A DNA stretch of 35,703 nucleotides from Candidatus Blautia equi. Its GTDB lineage: Bacteria > Bacillota > Clostridia > Lachnospirales > Lachnospiraceae. The stretch lies in NCBI GenBank assembly GCA_018064695.1, contig JAGHUU010000184.1, positions 1-35,703 of the forward strand, written 5' to 3'. The position numbers and the translations under genes were made by a program. Below the pieces are notes generated by a model. The model saw nothing but the letters and a program-made list of their open reading frames with translations. It ran no database searches and was not told the DNA's origin. How positions within the stretch are numbered: position 1 is the stretch's first letter; every line of letters begins with the position of its first letter. Shown here piece after piece: positions 1 to 5,623 of the stretch.

Positions 1-56
1 TGCCCAAACCTATTAAAACCATTTCATGGAAAATCGTAAAACAAGAACGATGAAAC

Positions 57-103
57 GAGGAGAGAAATCATACTGCAGTTATTGCTGTCTGGTCTCTCTC
101 CTC
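57..103. repeat. Inverted repeat downstream of the first operon
   Basis: Nine-base arms (GAGGAGAGA at 57-65 and its complement at 95-103) enclose a 29-base loop. It lies just beyond the stop of the minus-strand gene ending at 213, so it could help end that transcript. No T-run follows on the minus strand, so a classical terminator call is weak. I see nothing else in bases 1-212. Confidence 0.3.
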
Positions 104-212
104 ATACTGTATTATACATTCAAAAAAAACAATATTAATTTTTTCTTATCCATCTCAATATCGCATGGGGTACAGTAATAATCATATACTACCTAATCAT
201 GCATTTGATTTG

Positions 213-995
213 CTACTTAAATAATACTTCCGTATCAGAAGGTACATGGTCAATGATGTATTTGACAAGTTCTATTCTACCTTCATCTTCAGCACTGAAT
301 TTCCTGATATCAAATCTATTTGTCTGATTATCATAAATATACCCCGTCCATCTCTCAGACTGCTCTGTTTTTTCCTGAAAAATATAGATTTTCTTTATTT
401 GATCAAACTCAATCTCCTTTTTTAGATACCATTCTGGGTACACTAGTTTCGTTTCCGTAACATAGCCCACATTGTACCCTTCTGCGATACAAGCTGGCCA
501 CGAAAGCATTGTCAGTATAATAAGCCAGGTTGTCAGTTTTTTCCATGGATACCCTGTTTTTCTATTAAAGCCTAGAATGTCATACTCCACAAGGCATTGA
601 GAAATGGATTCCGGAAATGGTAATAGCGCTGTAATATATATGACCCATAACACACAGCACAGCAGTGGGATGAGGTCCAATAAAGAACGCTCACCAAAAA
701 CATATATTGCTCCTTCAGCCGTATAATGCTGTTTTATCAAGAATGATTGTATGTGATAGTATGCTTCGACATTTATAATTACCCAAAAAACGCAGAGAAG
801 CCGATATGGGTTGGCATTCGGATGATCCGAGGGATAATGAGCAGGGCGATGCCGATCCCAATACCATTCTGAATTCTTATAATCATCAAATCCAGGTATC
901 TCCACAAATTTTTCCGGATAACGAACAATATGATAGTATCTGATGGATAAAAACAGAAGAATCAATAAGTGAATCACACTAAATACAATACTCAT
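213..995 (-). CDS. Unrecognised multi-pass membrane protein (260 aa)
   Basis: I do not recognise this protein. It shows four likely membrane segments: an N-terminal one (about residues 3-20), one near 65-85, one near 105-127 (ending in LLPFP) and one near 153-170. A soluble C-terminal part of about 90 residues follows, rich in charged and aromatic residues and without a family motif I can name. The ATG is preceded by GGGAGTAATAT, a reasonable ribosome-binding site. It is the last gene of a presumed three-gene operon after the nucleotidyltransferase and a second membrane protein, with a 29-bp gap to its upstream neighbour. Many aromatic residues (YYHI, EWYW) lie in the loops. Function unknown; an envelope role is only a guess. 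Confidence 0.7.
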   Translation of the reverse strand: MSIVFSVIHLLILLFLSIRYYHIVRYPEKFVEIPGFDDYKNSEWYWDRHRPAHYPSDHPNANPYRLLCVFWVIINVEAYYHIQSFLIKQHYTAEGAIYVFGERSLLDLIPLLCCVLWVIYITALLPFPESISQCLVEYDILGFNRKTGYPWKKLTTWLIILTMLSWPACIAEGYNVGYVTETKLVYPEWYLKKEIEFDQIKKIYIFQEKTEQSERWTGYIYDNQTNRFDIRKFSAEDEGRIELVKYIIDHVPSDTEVLFK

Positions 996-1024
996 ATATT
1001 ACTCCCAACATACTTGTCAAATCC

Positions 1025-1489
1025 TTAGGACGGAGAACCATTTCTCCATGATTTTTCCCATGCGCATAATATTTTCGAGTATCGATAATATCTGATTTTA
1101 ATCTTATCTCCTGTTTGTGGTCTGTGAATCTGTGCAATCTCATCATATTTCATGCAAACCGGAACGATTAATGTTATTTTCCCTTTAGACTTGTAGTTGA
1201 CTCTCCACTCGCAATAATATCTATTATGCAGAATTTCATATTTTTCAATATTGATCATGTTAGAAAATATAACTTCATCATCAACATGACCCAAAAGTAA
1301 ATCCAATGGCAACAACAGGACCGACCTATACAGATATGCCGCAGGTATAAGGAACAACATTTCATAGAAGAGCATCACCCAAATATTTTTTGACATTCCC
1401 CAATAAAAAAAGTAGGCTACTAAACAAATTACAATCAACATTGGACTATGACCGAATAAATATTGGCGCATGTCTATTTTTTCATCCAC
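1025..1489 (-). CDS. Unrecognised small membrane protein (154 aa, GTG start)
   Basis: The reading frame stays open further upstream, to about 1567, but the best start is the GTG at 1489-1487. It is preceded by AAGGAGG with an 8-base spacer, whereas the upstream TTG candidate has no ribosome-binding site. From that start the protein has two adjacent membrane segments (about residues 16-32 and 36-58). A C-terminal soluble part of about 90 residues follows, ending in a beta-strand-like stretch (YCEWRVNYKSKGKITLIVPV, then DKIKIRYYRYS). I do not recognise a family. The segment resembles small membrane proteins with a DUF3592-like extracellular domain (YxW..Y..dG, then GdkvkIrYdP), but that is a weak impression. 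It sits between the nucleotidyltransferase gene and the 260-residue membrane protein gene and is probably co-transcribed with them. Confidence 0.6.
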   Translation of the reverse strand: MDEKIDMRQYLFGHSPMLIVICLVAYFFYWGMSKNIWVMLFYEMLFLIPAAYLYRSVLLLPLDLLLGHVDDEVIFSNMINIEKYEILHNRYYCEWRVNYKSKGKITLIVPVCMKYDEIAQIHRPQTGDKIKIRYYRYSKILCAWEKSWRNGSPS

Positions 1490-1578
1490 AACTACAACCT
1501 CCTTCCAGACGAAAAGCTCTGTGACGAATTTCCATTCTCCGTTTTGCCAATTCCCTTGCTCCGCCAATATCGTCTAAC

Positions 1579-1917
1579 TCAAGCGACATACAGTTCGATA
1601 CCTTCCTTTCTGACATTATTGTAAAAAGGATATGCGTTAAGCCATTTATTAAAATGATCGCAATTCTTTACAATCGGCATAATCAGGAGGTCATGGTCAA
1701 AGTTGAAATCAAATGTCACATCTGATAATGCATCACCTTTTACCTTGATTTCTGCTTCATCAATATCTACAAGTATCATGATATCTATATCTGAATCTTC
1801 TCTGTTGTCTCCTCTTGCATGCGATCCATACAATATAATTTCCCTTAAACTGGAACCGTATATCCTTACAATATCGGCAATATACTGTTGTAAAAGATCA
1901 GTCATAATTTGTGACAT
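1579..1917 (-). CDS. Minimal nucleotidyltransferase (MNT/DNA polymerase beta-like domain protein)
   Basis: A 112-residue protein with the nucleotidyltransferase signature LYGSHARGDNREDSDIDIMI at about residues 29-48. GSxxRG and the DxD pair are the nucleotide- and metal-binding residues of the polymerase-beta superfamily. The length is that of stand-alone minimal nucleotidyltransferases such as MntA, which work as the antitoxin half of HEPN-MNT modules by adenylylating the HEPN toxin. No HEPN partner is visible here: the downstream genes are membrane proteins, and upstream lie only the promoter and tRNA-like repeats. The start is not strongly marked (GGTGAAAAA before ATG; a second ATG lies four codons in). 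First gene of the operon driven from the promoter near 2030. The enzymatic class is secure; the target is unknown. Confidence 0.8.
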   Translation of the reverse strand: MSQIMTDLLQQYIADIVRIYGSSLREIILYGSHARGDNREDSDIDIMILVDIDEAEIKVKGDALSDVTFDFNFDHDLLIMPIVKNCDHFNKWLNAYPFYNNVRKEGIELYVA

Positions 1918-2018
1918 TTTTTCACCATTTTTTGCAAATCGCTGTCTGATGATTTAGGACATCATCAAAAAAAGATTATGTTCCACATCATATAATTCTT
2001 TCCGTTTGCTTTATGTTC

Positions 2019-2047
2019 ATTATACCAAATGGCATCCTGGTTTTCAC
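2019..2047 (-). promoter_or_regulatory. Promoter of the nucleotidyltransferase operon
   Basis: On the minus strand, GTGAAA (2047-2042), a 17-bp spacer and a perfect TATAAT (2024-2019) precede the nucleotidyltransferase start by about 100 bases. The leader contains a 7-bp inverted repeat (TGATGAT/ATCATCA) near 1954-1974 of unknown role. Confidence 0.6.
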
Positions 2048-2159
2048 TTGATTTTTACTTTATCTGTAATCAGAGATTAGATGTGGTTACTGCTCACAAG
2101 TTTGTTGAAAAATACATGCAAAAAACACCGTCCCCGCCAGACATGTGACAAAAACAGTG

Positions 2160-2180
2160 CTTTCAGTGCACCTTCAGGGG
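2160..2180 (-). repeat. Partial duplicate of the tRNA-Lys 3' end
   Basis: These 21 bases match 2314-2334 at 20 positions. The second copy is the acceptor and T-stem end of the adjacent tRNA-Lys gene plus its downstream flank. No other tRNA parts adjoin this copy, so it is a fragment. It could be a relic attachment site of an integrative element or the remains of a second tandem tRNA gene. Confidence 0.75.
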
Positions 2181-2271
2181 TGCTGCATGCCGGTGGCATG
2201 CGTTTAGCACCGACCGAGCCGGGAGGCGAGACCTCGAAACCCGTGACAGGGTTCGAGCCCCTATAGTGGGT
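2179..2271. repeat. Strongly folded intergenic element with tRNA-like pieces
   Basis: Bases 2179-2211 form a nested hairpin: GGTGCT, then GCATGCC, loop GGT, GGCATGC, bulge GTTT, AGCACC. Bases 2212-2271 contain a second set of stems (GAAACCC with GGGTTC). They also hold GGGTTCGAGCCCCT on the plus strand, which is identical to the T-arm of the neighbouring tRNA-Lys but in inverted orientation. A complete tRNA cloverleaf cannot be drawn. An open frame runs through it on the minus strand but looks incidental. A run of eight T on the minus strand lies just before it (about 2265-2272) and could end the tRNA-Lys transcript. Confidence 0.5.
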
Positions 2272-2320
2272 CAAAAAAAAGCCCCAACTGCCAACAGATG
2301 TTAACAACTAGGACTTCCAG

Positions 2321-2393
2321 TGCACCTTCAGGGGCTCGAACCCTGGACACCCTGATTAAGAGTCAGGTGCTCTACCAGCTGAGCTAAAGGTGC
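2321..2393 (-). tRNA. tRNA-Lys (anticodon CTT)
   Basis: Read on the minus strand, the 73-base gene folds into a full cloverleaf. The acceptor is GCACCTT paired with AAGGTGC. The D-arm is GCTC/GAGC. The anticodon arm CCTGA/TCAGG carries loop CTCTTAA, which gives anticodon CTT. The T-arm CAGGG/CCCTG carries loop TTCGAGC. The discriminator base is A, and CCA is not encoded. It lies downstream of trmB on the same strand, with 99 bp between them. Confidence 0.95.
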
Positions 2394-2492
2394 ATTCGTA
2401 TGAAATTTTCTCAACGCAAGAGCTATTATAAGCTCACAAAGGTCAAAAAGTCAAGTGTAATTTCATACTTTTTTTATAAATTTAAATCAGCC

Positions 2493-3152
2493 TCAGGCGT
2501 GCTGTTTCATGATCAGTTTGCAGATAGGATTGCCCTGAGAGGAAAACTTTTCTTCATACTCTGTCATGACATTGCCCTGTACCATCTCCTCATTATGGTG
2601 AAGATCAAAGGTGGAGGCCATAAGGTGCCATCCGGCTTCAGGAATCTCCTCCAGGGAGAACTCAAAGAGCGGGCGGTTGTCTGTCTTAAACTCCACCACT
2701 CCATCCTCCGCCAGGATCTGCTCATAGCGGGCCAGGAACTCTCTGGAAGTCAGGCGGCGCTTGGCGTGGCGGGCCTTTGGCCACGGATCGGAAAAATTCA
2801 GGTAGATCTTAGCCACTTCCCCTTTCTCGAATACCTCCGGCAGGATCCTTGCATCCATACGCATGAAAAGAAGATTCTGCGGGCGTTCGCCGGCAGCTTC
2901 TCTCTCCTCCATCTTTTCAATGGCACGCACCAGCACGCTGTCATACATCTCGATTCCAACGTAATTGATCTCAGGATGAAGCTTTGCCAGATCCATAAGG
3001 AACCGTCCTTTGCCCATACCTACCTCAATATGCAGCGGCTGTGCTGCAGGAAAAACAGATGCCCACTTTCCTTTATTGGAAACAGGGTCCTGTACCACAT
3101 AATCACTCTCTATGATCGCATCCTTCGCGCCTGGGATATTTCTAAGTCTCAT
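2493..3152 (-). CDS. trmB: tRNA (guanine-N7-)-methyltransferase TrmB
   Basis: TrmB methylates N7 of G46 in the variable loop of tRNAs, using S-adenosylmethionine. The 219-residue length is normal for the family. The SAM-binding loop is visible as EVGMGKGRFLMDLAK near residue 45, followed by the acidic YVGIEMYDS strand. The family hallmark NFSDPWPKARHAKRRL is near residues 118-134 and contains the tRNA-binding and catalytic residues. The C-terminal half keeps the FKTDNRPLFEFS segment typical of TrmB. GGAGG seven bases before the ATG supports this start. It lies 15 bp downstream of the ATC-hydrolase-like gene and is probably co-transcribed with it; a tRNA-Lys gene follows on the same strand. 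Confidence 0.95.
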   Translation of the reverse strand: MRLRNIPGAKDAIIESDYVVQDPVSNKGKWASVFPAAQPLHIEVGMGKGRFLMDLAKLHPEINYVGIEMYDSVLVRAIEKMEEREAAGERPQNLLFMRMDARILPEVFEKGEVAKIYLNFSDPWPKARHAKRRLTSREFLARYEQILAEDGVVEFKTDNRPLFEFSLEEIPEAGWHLMASTFDLHHNEEMVQGNVMTEYEEKFSSQGNPICKLIMKQHA

Positions 3153-3167
3153 TGCGCATCCTCCGGT

Positions 3168-3824
3168 TTATTTACTCTTATAATCTTTATATTTGATCCC
3201 AATAGGGCTCTTATCCGGCACGAACCTGTAGTCGCAGTACTGGCCGCCGGTGGCTTCGGTTTGTTTTCTGAGAAGCTTTGCATGCAGGAATTTTTCGAAG
3301 ATGAAATCAAATCTGCAGATGTACGGCATCATCTCCTCGTATCCGTGGGCTTTTACAAAGGCATACAAAGGGCAGCCGATCATGTGATAGGCGATGCCCG
3401 TTTTTTTATTGTCCGGGTTCATTTTAAGGGTCCAGGTGCCTGTCCATTCGCCCCGGGCTTTATGCTCTTCCACCTTTTTAGCATGGTCAGCATATATTTT
3501 GTAATACAGAGGCTTTACATACCCCCAGCGGTTCATATCCGTAAAGAAGCTGACCCACTTATAATCCTCATACAGGCGGTTAACCAGTACCTCAATGGCC
3601 GTTTCGTCTATTCTGTGACCACTGGCCTCATAGTAGGCAAAAAATGCAGCAACCATATCAATATTGGACGCCATCATGTTTTCACCCATATCCGGCGTTT
3701 CATGCATCAGTCTGTCATAGACCTCCTGGGCGCTGCGGTCCACTTCCTCCGCCTCCGCACCAAGCTGTTCTTTACAATACTCCACAAAATATCTGCGGAT
3801 AAAACCCGACATCTTATACTGCAT
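3168..3824 (-). CDS. L-2-amino-thiazoline-4-carboxylic acid hydrolase family protein
   Basis: The C-terminal half has the features of the ATC hydrolase family: GCPLYAFVKAHGYEEMMPYICRFD and FEKFLHAKLLRKQTEATGGQYCDYRF (about residues 135-205). In Pseudomonas the family enzyme opens 2-aminothiazoline-4-carboxylate in cysteine synthesis. Most clostridial members have no tested function, so the substrate here is open. The open frame extends 26 codons further upstream, but GAGGAGGGAGCCT directly before the ATG at 3824 makes the 218-residue form the likely product. It is the first gene of a two-gene unit with trmB. The conserved Cys and His in the GCP and AHG segments and the Cys in QYCDY are all present. 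The pairing with trmB suggests no shared pathway. Confidence 0.8.
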   Translation of the reverse strand: MQYKMSGFIRRYFVEYCKEQLGAEAEEVDRSAQEVYDRLMHETPDMGENMMASNIDMVAAFFAYYEASGHRIDETAIEVLVNRLYEDYKWVSFFTDMNRWGYVKPLYYKIYADHAKKVEEHKARGEWTGTWTLKMNPDNKKTGIAYHMIGCPLYAFVKAHGYEEMMPYICRFDFIFEKFLHAKLLRKQTEATGGQYCDYRFVPDKSPIGIKYKDYKSK

Positions 3825-3873
3825 AGGCTCCCTCCTCACGAAAACCACATTATTCTCTCGCCTTTTTATGCAT

Positions 3874-3902
3874 ATTTTCAGCGTTTTATAAATTTCTGAC
3901 AA
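3874..3902 (-). promoter_or_regulatory. Possible promoter of the ATC hydrolase-trmB unit
   Basis: On the minus strand, TTGTCA (3902-3897), a 17-bp spacer and GAAAAT (3879-3874) lie 50 bp before the start codon in an A+T-rich stretch. The -10 matches only four of six positions, so this is tentative. Confidence 0.35.
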
Positions 3903-4078
3903 TAACAGATTATGGAACTATTTTCTCACAATTAAGAAGAAAATAAAATCATTTTTTTATTTTATCAATGTCAAGCGGATTTTTGGGATTTTGGCTGAAA
4001 TCGGCGATTTTAGGATATTTTACCAAAACATGCGTTTGTTACAAAATTGTTAACTACATTTTTCAATTCTGTTATCAG

Positions 4079-4233
4079 TGTGGAGAATGTGGATAACTTG
4101 GTGTATAACTGATTTTTACTGGGTTTTTCCACCTTCAAAAATGTGGATAACTCTTGCATACACATTTGTACAATCCACATTTTCGGTGGATATTTGTGCA
4201 TTTTGCTATTTTGCCATTTTTTCATGTGGATAT
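4079..4233. other. Cluster of DnaA-box-like sites
   Basis: The gene-free region 3825-4426 holds two perfect copies of the DnaA box TTATCCACA on the minus strand (4088-4096 and 4142-4150). There are also several one-mismatch copies: TTCTCCACA at 4079-4087 (abutting a perfect box), TTATACACC at 4100-4108, TTTTCCACC at 4125-4133 on the plus strand, and ATATCCACA at 4225-4233. A very A+T-rich stretch lies next to it (3900-4020). This resembles an origin or a DnaA-titrating/regulatory cluster. However, no dnaA or dnaN is near, and all genes on both sides run in the same direction, unlike a usual bacterial origin. Confidence 0.6.
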
Positions 4234-4309
4234 CTTACGATCCACTTTTCCATTGCACAGATGATAAAAGAATGCAGTTCACACAGGATCTTATACCGGT
4301 CAAACCGGA

Positions 4310-4422
4310 TTTTATGCATCCATTTCTACTTCGAGTCCCGTCGAATAGGACTTTAGGCATCCGCTCCGACTTCGCTTCCCGTCGAATAGAATTTTACGCA
4401 TCCGCTCCAACTTCTGCTGCGG
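4310..4422. repeat. 41-bp tandem repeat downstream of trxB
   Basis: Three imperfect units begin at 4310, 4351 and 4392. Units one and two share the core CCCGTCGAATAG; units two and three share GCATCCGCTCC. The third decays into the end of trxB. A small inverted repeat CCGGT/ACCGG (about 4297-4309) lies next to it. It sits in the 3' flank of trxB and may belong to its transcript end; no function is evident. Confidence 0.65.
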
Positions 4423-4426
4423 TGAA

Positions 4427-5350
4427 TTATAAAAGATACTCCTGCACGGAGGTCACTGCGTTTGCTCCGTCAGCAACCGCTGTCACTACCTGGCGCAGCT
4501 TCTTGGTGCGGATATCGCCTGCAGCAAAGATTCCCGGTGTGCTGGTCACACAATCCTCTCCTGCTTCCACATATCCGTTCTTATCCAGCTTCACAAAGCC
4601 CTCCAGAAGCTCTGTATTCGGCACGATGCCAACGGCTATAAACACACCGTCCACATCCACGATCTGCAGAATACCGCTCTTTACGGACTTCAGAGTGATG
4701 CCTGTCACGTGGTCTTCCTCCCCATGGATCTCCACAGGGCTCTGAGACCAGAGTACTTCCACGTTCTCACACTCCTTAAGCTTCTCCTGCAGAACACGAT
4801 CCGCCCGGAGCGTATCCCTTCTGTGCACCAGATAGACCTGCTCGCACACTCTGGATAAAAAGATGGCATCCTCCACGGCCGTATTGCCGCCGCCGATCAC
4901 CACCGTGGTCTTTCCCTTAAAGAAAGCACCATCACAGGTAGCACAGTAGGAAACACCCATACCGCTGAATTCCTCCTCACCCGGAATATCCAGATGTCTG
5001 TGGGAAGCCCCGCCGGAGAGAATCACCGTTTTGCTCCTGTACTCCTTCTTTTTAGAACGAAGAAGAAAACCCTCCTCCGTCTTCTCAATACTGCGGATAA
5101 AATCCCTCTCAGGAACCATCCCCAGCTTCTCCGCATGATCCGCCAGCTTCTCCGCCAGCTCGATCCCGCTGATCCCCGGAAGCCCCGGATAATTATCGAT
5201 CTCATAAGTATCCACGATCTGCCCGCCGGCCTCAAACTTCCTGTCGATCCAGATCGTCTTAAGCCCGGCCCGCGCCGCATAAACCGCCGCACCAACCCCC
5301 GCCGGCCCGGCACCAAGTATCGTCAAATCAAACAATTCACTCATAACCAT
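4427..5350 (-). CDS. trxB: Thioredoxin-disulfide reductase
   Basis: A cytoplasmic flavoenzyme that passes electrons from NADPH through FAD to thioredoxin. The 307-residue length is typical of low-molecular-weight TrxB. It has the N-terminal FAD-binding GAGPAGVGAAVYAARAG (residues 13-29) and the redox-active CATC (Cys136 and Cys139). The NADPH-binding GGGNTAVEDA is followed by HRRDTLRAD, whose HRRxxxR pattern favours NADPH as donor. The C-terminal FAD-contact segment is GIFAAGDIR. GAAAGG five bases before the first ATG supports this start; another ATG lies two codons in. It has its own promoter and is separated from the upstream antiporter operon by a large palindrome. No thioredoxin gene is adjacent. 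Confidence 0.95.
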   Translation of the reverse strand: MVMSELFDLTILGAGPAGVGAAVYAARAGLKTIWIDRKFEAGGQIVDTYEIDNYPGLPGISGIELAEKLADHAEKLGMVPERDFIRSIEKTEEGFLLRSKKKEYRSKTVILSGGASHRHLDIPGEEEFSGMGVSYCATCDGAFFKGKTTVVIGGGNTAVEDAIFLSRVCEQVYLVHRRDTLRADRVLQEKLKECENVEVLWSQSPVEIHGEEDHVTGITLKSVKSGILQIVDVDGVFIAVGIVPNTELLEGFVKLDKNGYVEAGEDCVTSTPGIFAAGDIRTKKLRQVVTAVADGANAVTSVQEYLL

Positions 5351-5377
5351 ACATACCTTTCAAGCATCATATCCACC

Positions 5378-5406
5378 ATTATAAATCCATCCCCTCTTCC
5401 TAGCAA
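5378..5406 (-). promoter_or_regulatory. trxB promoter
   Basis: On the minus strand, TTGCTA (5406-5401), a 17-bp spacer and a perfect TATAAT (5383-5378) lie 28 bp before the trxB start, giving a short leader of about 20 bases. Confidence 0.65.
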
Positions 5407-5447
5407 TAACCAACTCCCCTTCCTTTTCCACTATACTTACAAAGTCA

Positions 5448-5614
5448 GGAGGATCCGGGTGATATATGTACGGTTTGTCTGCTTCATAGCGGACATGAAA
5501 GGGGGAATTGTCTGACAATGGCGAACATCGAAGATGTACGACAATGGCAGGCAATTCCCCCTTTTGTGTCAGTTATGCGGCAGACAAACCGTACATATAT
5601 CGGCCGGATCCTCC
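5448..5614. repeat. 167-bp palindromic intergenic element
   Basis: The ends are inverted copies of GGAGGATCCGG. The arms then match almost continuously inward: GATATATGTACGGTTTGTCTGC against its complement at about 5578-5602, GGGGGAATTG against CAATTCCCCC, and a central CATC/GATG hairpin around loop GAA. The transcript in either direction would form a hairpin of about 80 bp. It lies between the end of the antiporter operon (5624) and the trxB promoter, so it may end the operon transcript. The form is that of a miniature inverted-repeat element. I see no target-site duplication. Confidence 0.8.
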
Positions 5615-5623
5615 GTCCGTCTT

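Noticed and set aside
2212..2271. A second tRNA gene on the plus strand
   Set aside because: A T-arm is present, but the acceptor stem pairs only partly and no anticodon arm can be drawn.
2077..2307. 76-codon minus-strand frame and a 61-codon plus-strand frame near the tRNA
   Set aside because: Both run through the folded tRNA-like repeat and have no ribosome-binding site or recognisable product.
2400..3899. 499-codon plus-strand frame opposite trmB and the ATC-hydrolase gene
   Set aside because: The minus strand carries two recognised protein families over the same bases with good ribosome-binding sites.
4010..4225. 71-codon minus-strand frame in the DnaA-box region
   Set aside because: Its codons are made largely of the DnaA-box and A+T-rich sequence; the product is not recognisable and no ribosome-binding site is seen.
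4079..4233. Calling this the chromosomal origin
   Set aside because: No dnaA, dnaN, rpmH or gyrase genes are near and there is no change of coding strand across the site, so only a box cluster is claimed.
5360..5554. 64-codon minus-strand frame upstream of trxB
   Set aside because: It begins inside the palindromic element, has no clear ribosome-binding site, and covers the trxB promoter. The C-terminal half looks protein-like, so a real small gene is not fully excluded.
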